A stretch of DNA of 46,446 nt, from assembly GCF_001667885.1 (NCBI RefSeq), contig NZ_LZJW01000111.1, positions 1-46,446 of the forward strand, given 5' to 3'. Below the pieces are notes generated by a model that saw only the letters and a list, made by a program, of their open reading frames with translations, made no database searches and was not told where the DNA came from. How positions within the stretch are numbered: the stretch's first letter is position 1; each line of letters begins with the position of its first letter. Position numbers and translations under genes: made by a program. Shown piece after piece: positions 35,206-41,910 of this stretch. This DNA comes from Mycobacterium scrofulaceum (GTDB taxonomy: Bacteria; Actinomycetota; Actinomycetes; Mycobacteriales; Mycobacteriaceae).

Positions 35206-35600
35206 TGGCGACCCGACTGGCGCCGGCCATCACCAAGGACACCGAGTTCTTCTGGAATGGCTTGCGGGACCACAAGCTCCTGATCCAGCGCTGCGGCGGA
35301 TGCGGGCGGCTGCGCCACCCGCCGCGCCCGATGTGCCCGCACTGCCGTTCCCTGGACTGGGAGGCCGTCGAGTCGTCGGGCCGCGGCACCGTCTACAGCT
35401 ACGTGATGCCGCACGAACCGAAGTTCCCGTTCTTCGAATACCCCTACATCGTCGTGCTGGTCGAGCTCGAGGAGGGCGTGCGGCTGGTATCCAACCTGAC
35501 CGGCATCGACCCGGCGGACGTGAGAACGGGAATGCCGGTCGAGGTGTACTACCAGGATTTCGACGACCTGGTGCTGCATCAGTTTCGGCCGGCCGGCTAG
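35205..35600 (+). CDS. DUF35 OB-fold / zinc-ribbon protein (ChsH2 C-terminal domain-like, stand-alone)
   Basis: 131 residues. A rubredoxin-like zinc ribbon with Cys30, Cys33, Cys44 and Cys47 (QRCGGCG and PMCPHC) is followed by an OB fold (GRGTVYSYVMPHEP, PYIVVLVELEEGVRLVSNLTG). Such DUF35 modules bind thiolase-fold partners; the DUF35 domain of ChsH2 is needed for activity of the aldolase Ltp2. The start ATG overlaps the stop of the hotdog gene (TGATG). Its probable partner is the Ltp2-like protein encoded at 37170. Confidence 0.9.
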   Translation: MATRLAPAITKDTEFFWNGLRDHKLLIQRCGGCGRLRHPPRPMCPHCRSLDWEAVESSGRGTVYSYVMPHEPKFPFFEYPYIVVLVELEEGVRLVSNLTGIDPADVRTGMPVEVYYQDFDDLVLHQFRPAG

Positions 35601-35608
35601 GCGTGGCC

Positions 35609-36721
35609 ATGGACTTCACGTTCACCGAAGAGCAGGAGACCATCTCCAAGCTCGCCCGCGACCTCTTCGAGCGGCGGGCGGCCCCCGAGCGTCTGACCGA
35701 GTTGGAGGGCGGCGACCTCCGCTTCGACGACGCCCTCTGGAAGGAGCTCGCGGCCGCCGACCTGCTGGGCACCGCGCTGCCGGAGTCGGTCGGCGGTAAC
35801 GGCGGCGGCTTCGTCGAACTCGGCGTGCTGCTGGCCGAGGTGGGCTGGGCCGTCGCGCCGGCGCCGGCCTACGCGACGCTGGCGCTGGGCGCCGACCCGA
35901 TCGCGCGGCACGGCAATCCCGAACAGCGGCAACGTTTCCTGCCGGGCGTCGCCGCCGGTAACCGCATCCTGACCGCGGGGCTGGCCGAGCCGGGCCGCTC
36001 CGATCCGACGGCGCCGGCCACCACCGCGCGGCGCGACGGCGGCAAGTGGCGGCTCGACGGCGCCAAGGAGTTGGTTCCCGCCGCGCAAATCGCCGACACG
36101 GTGCTGATCCCGGCGTCGATGGACGACGGCCAGGTCGGCCTGTTCCTGTTGGCGGCCGATGCCCAGGGCGTCGAAATCCGGCCGGTGCCGACCACCAACC
36201 GCGAGCCACACGCCGACGTATACCTCGACGGCGCAACGGTATTCGACGCCGACCGGCTCGTCGGGACGGGCCTGATCGAGTCGCTGTGCACCCGCGCGCT
36301 GGTCGCCCTGTGCGCGGTCCAGCTGGGCGTCGCGGAGCGGGCCCTGCGGATCGCGGCCGAATACACAACGGGGCGCGAGCAATTCGGCCGCCCCATCGGC
36401 AGCTTCCAGGCCGTGCAGCAGCGCATGGCCGACGCGTTCATCGACGTCGAGGCAATCCGGTGGACCACCTGGCACGCGGCGTGGCTGATCGCGCACGACC
36501 GGCCGGCCGACCGCGCCGCCCGGATCGCGAAGTTCTGGGCGGCCGAGGCCGGCGCGCGCGTCGCCGCGACCGCCCAACACGTCCACGGCGGCATCGGCAT
36601 CGACACCACCTATCCCCTGCATCGTTATTTCTTGTGGGCCAAACACAACGAGCTCACGCTCGGCCCGGCCGCGGCTCAACTCGCCCACCTCGGCGCGACG
36701 TATTCGGAAGGACTCCCATGA
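35609..36721 (+). CDS. Acyl-CoA dehydrogenase, divergent subunit (ChsE1/FadE28-like)
   Basis: 370-residue acyl-CoA dehydrogenase-fold protein. It keeps the overall frame (MDFTFTEEQETISKLARDLF start, TTGREQFGRPIGSFQAVQQRMAD, HVHGGIGIDTTYPLHRYFLWAK), but the flavin loop is degenerate: GLAEPGRSDPTAP in place of the EPGAGSD motif. That is expected of the second subunit of a heteromeric enzyme. ATG 35609 follows the DUF35 stop by eight bases; a GTG at 35603 is possible. The stop overlaps the MaoC start (ATGA). Confidence 0.9.
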   Translation: MDFTFTEEQETISKLARDLFERRAAPERLTELEGGDLRFDDALWKELAAADLLGTALPESVGGNGGGFVELGVLLAEVGWAVAPAPAYATLALGADPIARHGNPEQRQRFLPGVAAGNRILTAGLAEPGRSDPTAPATTARRDGGKWRLDGAKELVPAAQIADTVLIPASMDDGQVGLFLLAADAQGVEIRPVPTTNREPHADVYLDGATVFDADRLVGTGLIESLCTRALVALCAVQLGVAERALRIAAEYTTGREQFGRPIGSFQAVQQRMADAFIDVEAIRWTTWHAAWLIAHDRPADRAARIAKFWAAEAGARVAATAQHVHGGIGIDTTYPLHRYFLWAKHNELTLGPAAAQLAHLGATYSEGLP

Positions 36722-37173
36722 CGACCACCGCCAGCCCTACCACCACCCTGCGCTGGGCGGACATCTCCGTCGGCGACGAGGTCACCCCGCTCGAAGTCCC
36801 GATCACCACGACGATGATCGTCGCCGGTGCCATCGCCACCCGCGACTTCATGCCCGTGCACCACGACCGCGACTACGCCAACAAGCAGGGCTCGCCCAAC
36901 CTGTTCATGAACATCCTGACCACCAACGGCTACTGCGTGCGGTTCCTCACCGACTGGGCGGGACCCGAGGCGATGGTCAAGAACCTGTCGATTCGCCTTG
37001 GCGTGCCGTGCTTTCCGGACGACCCGCTGCGCTTCACCGGAAGCGTCACCGGGAAGACCGAGGGCACCGGGGGTGAGAACTTCGTCGAGGTGACGTTCAA
37101 GGGGTCCAACAGCCTCGGCGACCACGTCTCGGGCACCGCCGTCCTGAGCCTGCTCGACGGGGCGTCCGCGTGA
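36718..37173 (+). CDS. MaoC-like enoyl-CoA hydratase subunit (ChsH1-like)
   Basis: 151-residue single-hotdog MaoC protein. The segment IATRDFMPVHHDRDYANKQGSPNLFMN holds the Asp and His residues used in hydration by this family. GGAAGGA precedes the ATG at 36718, which overlaps the previous stop. With the hotdog protein at 34660 it should form the ChsH1-ChsH2-type hydratase that adds water to the enoyl-CoA made by the acyl-CoA dehydrogenase pair. The stop overlaps the next start as GTGA. Confidence 0.9.
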   Translation: MTTTASPTTTLRWADISVGDEVTPLEVPITTTMIVAGAIATRDFMPVHHDRDYANKQGSPNLFMNILTTNGYCVRFLTDWAGPEAMVKNLSIRLGVPCFPDDPLRFTGSVTGKTEGTGGENFVEVTFKGSNSLGDHVSGTAVLSLLDGASA

Positions 37174-38339
37174 GCGGCTCGCTGCCCGGCGCCGCCGCCA
37201 TCGTCGGGATTGGCCAGACCGAGTTCTCCAAGGAATCCGGGCGCAGTGAACTGCAATTGGCCTGCGAGGCGGTGAGCGCTGCGCTCGACGACGCCGGGCT
37301 GACACCCGGCGACGTCGACGGCATGGTCACCTTCACGATGGATTCCAGCGACGAGATCGAGATCGCGCGCAACGTCGGCATCGGGGACCTGAGCTTCTTC
37401 TCCCGCGTGCACCACGGCGGCGGGGCGGCCGCGGGCACCGTCGTGCACGCCGCGATGGCCGTCGCGACGGGCGTCGCCGACGTGGTGGTGTGCTGGCGCG
37501 CCTTCAACGAACGCTCCGGCATGCGGTTCGGCGGCAGCGGGCGCACCGACCTGGGGACCCCGCTGTTCATGGCGCACTACGCGCCGTTCGGATTGCTCAC
37601 CCCCGCGGCGTGGGTCGCGATGCACGCCCAGCGCTACATGTCCACCTACGGCGTCACCAACGAGGACTTCGGCCGCATCGCCGTCGTGGACCGCACCCAC
37701 GCGGCCCGTAACCCGGACGCCTGGTTCTACCAGCGCCCGATCACGCTGGAAGACCACCAGAATTCGCGTTGGATCGTCGAACCGGTGCTGCGGCTGCTGG
37801 ATTGCTGTCAGGAAAGCGACGGCGGCGTCGCGCTCGTTATCACCAGCGCCGAACGCGCGCGCGACCTCCGGCAGCCGCCGGCAATCATCACCGCGGCGGC
37901 CCAGGGCGCGGCCGCCAACGGCGAGATGATGACGAGCTACTACCGCGACGACATCACCGGCCTGCCCGAGATGGGTGTAGTCGCCGAAAGGCTGTGGCGC
38001 GACTCGGGTCTCAAGCCGCAGGACATCCAAACCGCTTTCATCTACGACCATTTCACGCCGTTCGTGTTCACCCAGCTGGAGGAACTCGGGTTCTGCGGGC
38101 GCGGCGAGGCGAAGGACTTCGCCACCGTCGAGCGGCTCTCGCTGGGCGGGGAATTCCCAATCAACACCAACGGCGGCCTGTTGGGCGAGGCCTACATTCA
38201 CGGCATGAACGGCATCACCGAGGGGGTGCGCCAGGTGCGCGGAACGTCGTACAACCAGGTCGAGGGCGTCGAGCACGTCCTGGTCACGTCGGGCACCGGG
38301 GTGCCGACCAGCGGGCTGATCCTCGCGCCCGCCGATTGA
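37170..38339 (+). CDS. Thiolase-fold lipid-transfer protein / retro-aldolase (Ltp2-like)
   Basis: 389 residues, close to Ltp2 (about 386). It has the SCP-x thiolase fold: start AAIVGIGQTEFSKESGRSELQL, the DHFTPFVFTQLEELGFCGRGEA segment and the NTNGGLLGEAYIHGMNGI C-terminal motif. At the place of the thiolase nucleophile Cys it reads HHGGGAAAG, so it cannot be a normal thiolase. Ltp2 likewise lacks thiolase chemistry and cleaves a side-chain beta-hydroxyacyl-CoA by retro-aldol with the help of a DUF35 domain. The stand-alone DUF35 protein of this operon is the likely partner. GTG start overlaps the MaoC stop. Confidence 0.88.
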   Translation: MSGSLPGAAAIVGIGQTEFSKESGRSELQLACEAVSAALDDAGLTPGDVDGMVTFTMDSSDEIEIARNVGIGDLSFFSRVHHGGGAAAGTVVHAAMAVATGVADVVVCWRAFNERSGMRFGGSGRTDLGTPLFMAHYAPFGLLTPAAWVAMHAQRYMSTYGVTNEDFGRIAVVDRTHAARNPDAWFYQRPITLEDHQNSRWIVEPVLRLLDCCQESDGGVALVITSAERARDLRQPPAIITAAAQGAAANGEMMTSYYRDDITGLPEMGVVAERLWRDSGLKPQDIQTAFIYDHFTPFVFTQLEELGFCGRGEAKDFATVERLSLGGEFPINTNGGLLGEAYIHGMNGITEGVRQVRGTSYNQVEGVEHVLVTSGTGVPTSGLILAPAD

Positions 38340-38350
38340 GGGGAACCATC

Positions 38351-39421
38351 ATGCCGAAGCTCGCGTTGTTGACCGCCCACGGCGGACCCATCGAGCTCGC
38401 CGAATTCCCGTTGACCGCGCCGGCACCCGGCACCGCGGCGCTCAAGTTGCGGATGGCCGGCATCTGCGGATCCGACCTGCACATCTTCCGCGGCGAACTG
38501 CCGTTGCCGTGCCCGTTTGCCATGGGTCACGAAATGGTCGGCGAGATAGCGGAACTCGGCGACGGACTGACCACCGACGCCACCGGGAAGCCGCTGGCGG
38601 TCGGCGATCGCGTCGTGACGCCGTATTTCTGGTTCTGCGGCCGGTGCCACGCCTGCGCGCGGGGCCGGTCGTATGCCTGCCAGAACCTGATGGCCGGCGA
38701 ATACCGAACGCACGATCAGGCGCCGCACTTCGTCGCCGCCTACGGGGAGTACTACTACACCAGCCGGTGGCAGCCGCTGTACAGGGTGCCCGAGGATCTG
38801 CCGGACCAGGCCGTCGCCCCGCTGAACTGCGCGCTGGCCCAGGTGCTGTTCGCGCTGCGCGATGTGCGGTTGGGCGACACGGTGGTCATCCAGGGTGCGG
38901 GCGGGCTCGGCATCAACGCCGCGGCCGTGGCGCGCAGCGCCGGTGCCGCGGAGGTCATCGTCATCGACAAGATCGCCGAACGCCTCGACGTCGCGGCCGA
39001 TTTCGGCGCCACGCACTGCATCGACGCGAGTGCCATCTCGACCGCGGACGTTACCGAGCAGGTCCGCGCGCGCACCGACGGCATCGGCGCCGACTGGGTG
39101 CTCGAGGTCGTCGGGGTGCCCGGCGTCATCCCGGACGGGGTTGGCTTCCTCAACAACGGCGGCACGCTGCTCGAGGTCGGCAACGTCGGGATGGGGCGGA
39201 CCTTCGAGCTGGATCCGAGCGCGCTGGTCTACGGGAACAAATCCGTGCGCGGCGTCATGTTCTACGATCCCGTGACGCTGGCGATCGGGCTGACCTTCCT
39301 GCAGCATACCGACTTTCCGTTCGACCGCCTGATGCCCGAACCGTTTCACCTGACCGACGTCAACGCCGCCTTCGCCTCGGCCGACGCGGGGCTGGTGCCC
39401 CGGGGGGCGTTGGTGCCGTGA
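38351..39421 (+). CDS. Zinc-dependent alcohol dehydrogenase (MDR family)
   Basis: 356-residue medium-chain dehydrogenase. Catalytic zinc ligands are Cys39 (GICGSDLH) and His60-Glu61 (GHEMVGE). Structural zinc ligands are Cys96, Cys99, Cys102 and Cys110. The Rossmann motif is GAGGLGINA. It begins eleven bases after the Ltp2-like stop with GAGGGG as ribosome site. It would oxidise the alcohol left by the P450 to the aldehyde used by the ALDH, or act on the product after cleavage; the order is inferred. The stop overlaps the TetR ATG (TGATG). Confidence 0.92.
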   Translation: MPKLALLTAHGGPIELAEFPLTAPAPGTAALKLRMAGICGSDLHIFRGELPLPCPFAMGHEMVGEIAELGDGLTTDATGKPLAVGDRVVTPYFWFCGRCHACARGRSYACQNLMAGEYRTHDQAPHFVAAYGEYYYTSRWQPLYRVPEDLPDQAVAPLNCALAQVLFALRDVRLGDTVVIQGAGGLGINAAAVARSAGAAEVIVIDKIAERLDVAADFGATHCIDASAISTADVTEQVRARTDGIGADWVLEVVGVPGVIPDGVGFLNNGGTLLEVGNVGMGRTFELDPSALVYGNKSVRGVMFYDPVTLAIGLTFLQHTDFPFDRLMPEPFHLTDVNAAFASADAGLVPRGALVP

Positions 39422-40020
39422 TGACCCAAGCGGCCCAGGCCATCGACACCCGCGAGCTGATCGTGGAATCCGCTTACGCCTGCTTCGGCAAGCAGGGGCT
39501 GCAGAAGGCGACGATCGTCGACATCGCCAGGACAGCAGGCGTTTCCCGCAGCACCATCTACGAGTACTTCAGCGACAAGGCCGCGATCATCGAGGCGTGC
39601 GCCGAACACGCTTCCGAGCGGTTCTATCGCGAGATGTCCAAGGCCATGGACCGGGGCGGCTCGCTTGAGGAAAAGCTCAGCCAGGCGGCGGTTTTCGTGA
39701 CCCAGGCCCGCCGGTCGATCGCGTCCGAGAAGTACTTCGACGAGGACGCGGTCAGCCTGCTGCTCACCAAGGACGCCGCCGTGCTGCTGCGGGAGTGCGT
39801 CGACTTCTTCGCGCCCTACCTGTCGGCCGCGCGGCTCACCGGCGAGGTGCGCAAGGACCTCGACGTAGAGGCCGCCGCGGAATGGTTTGCGCGCATCCTG
39901 TTCTCGCTCTTCAGCACGCCGTCGTCGATGCGGGACATGGACGATCCCGAGGTGGCGGCCGAGTTCGTGCGCGCGCACGTGGTGCGCGGCTTCGCGGGCG
40001 ACCGGCCGCGACGACGTTGA
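39421..40020 (+). CDS. TetR family regulator of the igr-like operon
   Basis: 199-residue TetR protein. The helix-turn-helix spans about residues 34-53 (IVDIARTAGVSRSTIYEYFSDK), the rest is a helical ligand domain. It is the last gene of the P450 operon, joined to the alcohol dehydrogenase by a TGATG overlap, so it is co-expressed with the pathway it probably controls through the palindrome at 32223-32243. A CoA thioester or the starting compound is a likely inducer (inference from KstR and KstR2). Its TGA stop forms part of the following stem-loop. Confidence 0.9.
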   Translation: MTQAAQAIDTRELIVESAYACFGKQGLQKATIVDIARTAGVSRSTIYEYFSDKAAIIEACAEHASERFYREMSKAMDRGGSLEEKLSQAAVFVTQARRSIASEKYFDEDAVSLLLTKDAAVLLRECVDFFAPYLSAARLTGEVRKDLDVEAAAEWFARILFSLFSTPSSMRDMDDPEVAAEFVRAHVVRGFAGDRPRRR

Positions 40021-40075
40021 GTGTGCGCCGTTGGCGTCGCTCATCGGCGTGTCGCCGCCCGGTGCGCACACTCAA
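40017..40075. terminator. Gene-end stem-loop element, copy B (between convergent TetR and metallo-hydrolase genes)
   Basis: Perfect 12-base arms TTGAGTGTGCGC (40017-40028) and GCGCACACTCAA (40064-40075) enclose 35 bases that contain GGCGTGTCGCCGCC (40046-40059). The left arm includes the TetR stop codon. A further small hairpin GAGCG-CA-CGCTC follows at 40082-40093. As the flanking genes converge, it can act on both strands. Confidence 0.65.
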
Positions 40076-40100
40076 AGCCCTGAGCGCACGCTCCTTGACG

Positions 40101-40847
40101 TCAACGCCGCTGCCCCGGCCACACGGTCTCGGCGGCGTGCACCGGTCGGCCGTGGCCGGGCAGCAGATGCGCAACCGGCAACTGCTCCAGGCGCTTTCGC
40201 GTGGCCGCGGCGCTGGCGGCGTCGACGATTTCCGGTGTGTGCCAAACCTTGCCGCGAACGGTCAGCACGGCGTCGCCGGACAGCAGCGTCCGGGTCGTCG
40301 GGTTCCACAGCGCGATGCTGTCGTCGGTGTGCCCGCCCGCGTTGACGACGGTCCACTCCGGCGCGCCGGGCAGCGACTGGCCGTCGGTCAGTCCCCCGTC
40401 GGGCGGCGGACCGGTCCAGCGCATGCCGGCCGGCGTGCCGTATCCCGCCACGCGGGCGCCGCCGAGGAACCCGCCGAACCCGACCCGATCGAGTGGTTGG
40501 TCGATCAAGGTGGGCCAGATGCTCGCGGCCCGGCCGAGAGTCGGCGTGCGCGGCTTCGCCCCGTCGAGGTAGGTGAGCGTGCGGGCGGGCAACCAGATGG
40601 GGGCGGGATAGCGGGCGGCCAGTTCGGCGGCGCCGGCGACATGGTCGCTGTGTCCATGCGTCGCGACCACGGCGTGCACCGTGCCGCCGAGCCGATACAG
40701 CATCCCCGCCAGATCGCTGGCGACGCGGGGCAATCCGGCGTCGACCACCACCGCGCCGTCGCTGCCGCGCAGGACGTAGCAGTTGAAGACCCAGCGCGAG
40801 ACCCGGGTGATACCGAGATCGGGCATCTCCTCGATGACCAGGCTCAT
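40101..40847 (-). CDS. Metallo-beta-lactamase-fold hydrolase
   Basis: 248-residue MBL-fold protein with the zinc motif HGHSDH at 64-69, further ligands in AGGHTDDSIA and SGDAVL, and LLPGHGRPV near the end. This is the glyoxalase II / lactonase-like type, so a thioester, lactone or phosphodiester hydrolase is possible. It starts at ATG 40847, about 100 bases after proline dehydrogenase on the same strand, and is flanked on both sides by gene-end stem-loop elements. Whether it belongs to the catabolic island or to the proline block is unclear. Confidence 0.88.
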   Translation of the reverse strand: MSLVIEEMPDLGITRVSRWVFNCYVLRGSDGAVVVDAGLPRVASDLAGMLYRLGGTVHAVVATHGHSDHVAGAAELAARYPAPIWLPARTLTYLDGAKPRTPTLGRAASIWPTLIDQPLDRVGFGGFLGGARVAGYGTPAGMRWTGPPPDGGLTDGQSLPGAPEWTVVNAGGHTDDSIALWNPTTRTLLSGDAVLTVRGKVWHTPEIVDAASAAATRKRLEQLPVAHLLPGHGRPVHAAETVWPGQRR

Positions 40848-40910
40848 GGCCGAAAGGCTACGCCCGTTAATGCGCTGTGGGCTTTGACCGGGCGGCCGGG
40901 GCGGTGATCG

Positions 40911-40942
40911 CCGGCGTGTCGTCGCCCTGCCGGCACGCTCAA
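40911..40942 (-). terminator. Gene-end stem-loop element, copy C (3' of proline dehydrogenase)
   Basis: CCGGC (40911-40915) and GCCGG (40930-40934) can pair, with GGCGTGTCGTCGCC at 40913-40926 and a GCACGCTC outer motif by 40933-40940. The central 14 bases equal those of copy A and differ from copy B by one base. It starts eight bases after the proline dehydrogenase stop when read on its strand. Confidence 0.5.
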
Positions 40943-40947
40943 AACCA

Positions 40948-41910
40948 TCAATGCCCGCGCTGCGCCAGCGCCCGCAGAAAGAACGTCAGGTTGGCGGGCC
41001 GCTCGGCCAGCCGGCGCATGAAGTAGCCGTACCACTGGGTGCCGAACGGCACGTACACGCGGACCTGGTTTCCCGCTTCCGCCAGCCGGCGCTGCTCGAT
41101 ATCGCGGATGCCGTACAGCATCTGATGCTCGAAATCGGCTGTGGCGCGGCCCGCTTCGCGCGCCAGCGCGGGCACCGCCTCGACGATCGCCGGGTCGTGG
41201 CTGGCCACCATCGGGTAGCCCGAGCCGGCCATCAGCACCCGCAGGCAATGCAGGTACGCGTCCGTGACGGCGGCGGGGTCGCGATAGGCCACCGCCGCCG
41301 GTTCGTCGTACGCGCCCTTGCACAACCGAATCCGCGCACCGGCCGCCGCGAATTCAGCACAGTCGGCGAGGGTGCGCCGCAGGTAGGCCTGCAACGCCAG
41401 CCCGACCCAGGGGAAGTCGAGCCGCAGATCGCGCACGATCGCCAGCGTCGAATCCGTCGTCGTGTGGTCTTCGGCGTCCACCGTCACCCACACGCCGGCC
41501 CGCTCCGCCGCTTCGCAAATCCCGTGGGCGTTCTCCCGGGCGACCTGCGCACCGTCGCGCCCCAGCGCCTGTCCCAGCGCCGACAACTTCAGCGACACCT
41601 CGAGCGGCCGGACGGCGCCGCGGTCGTCCAAGCGCCCCAGGCGGTCGATCAGGTCGAGGTAGACCCGCACCGCCGCGTCGGCGTCGGCGGCGTCGGTCAC
41701 GTCCTCCCCCAGATAGTCGATGCTGACAAAGCGGCCCGAAGAGCGCAGCGCCGCAACGCTGTCCAGCGCGCTGCCGACCGTCTCCCCGGGCACGAAGCGA
41801 TGCACCACGCGGCGCGTCACCGGCAACCCCTCGGCGGCGCGGCGCAATCCCGATCGCCGGCTGGCCGCCATGATCGCCGGCCGCAGCGTGCTGGCGAACA
41901 GGCCGGCCAT
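40948..41910 (-). CDS. pruB: Proline dehydrogenase (monofunctional)
   Basis: 320-residue FAD TIM-barrel enzyme that oxidises proline to pyrroline-5-carboxylate, passing electrons to the quinone pool. Family motifs are seen: RIRLCKGAYDEP, MVASHDPAIVEA, FEHQMLYGIRDIEQRRL and the C-terminal YFMRRLAERPAN with paired arginines. Length fits Rv1188 (about 329). Its ATG overlaps the stop of the pyrroline-5-carboxylate dehydrogenase gene by one base (TGATG), so both are made together. Confidence 0.95.
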   Translation of the reverse strand: MAGLFASTLRPAIMAASRRSGLRRAAEGLPVTRRVVHRFVPGETVGSALDSVAALRSSGRFVSIDYLGEDVTDAADADAAVRVYLDLIDRLGRLDDRGAVRPLEVSLKLSALGQALGRDGAQVARENAHGICEAAERAGVWVTVDAEDHTTTDSTLAIVRDLRLDFPWVGLALQAYLRRTLADCAEFAAAGARIRLCKGAYDEPAAVAYRDPAAVTDAYLHCLRVLMAGSGYPMVASHDPAIVEAVPALAREAGRATADFEHQMLYGIRDIEQRRLAEAGNQVRVYVPFGTQWYGYFMRRLAERPANLTFFLRALAQRGH

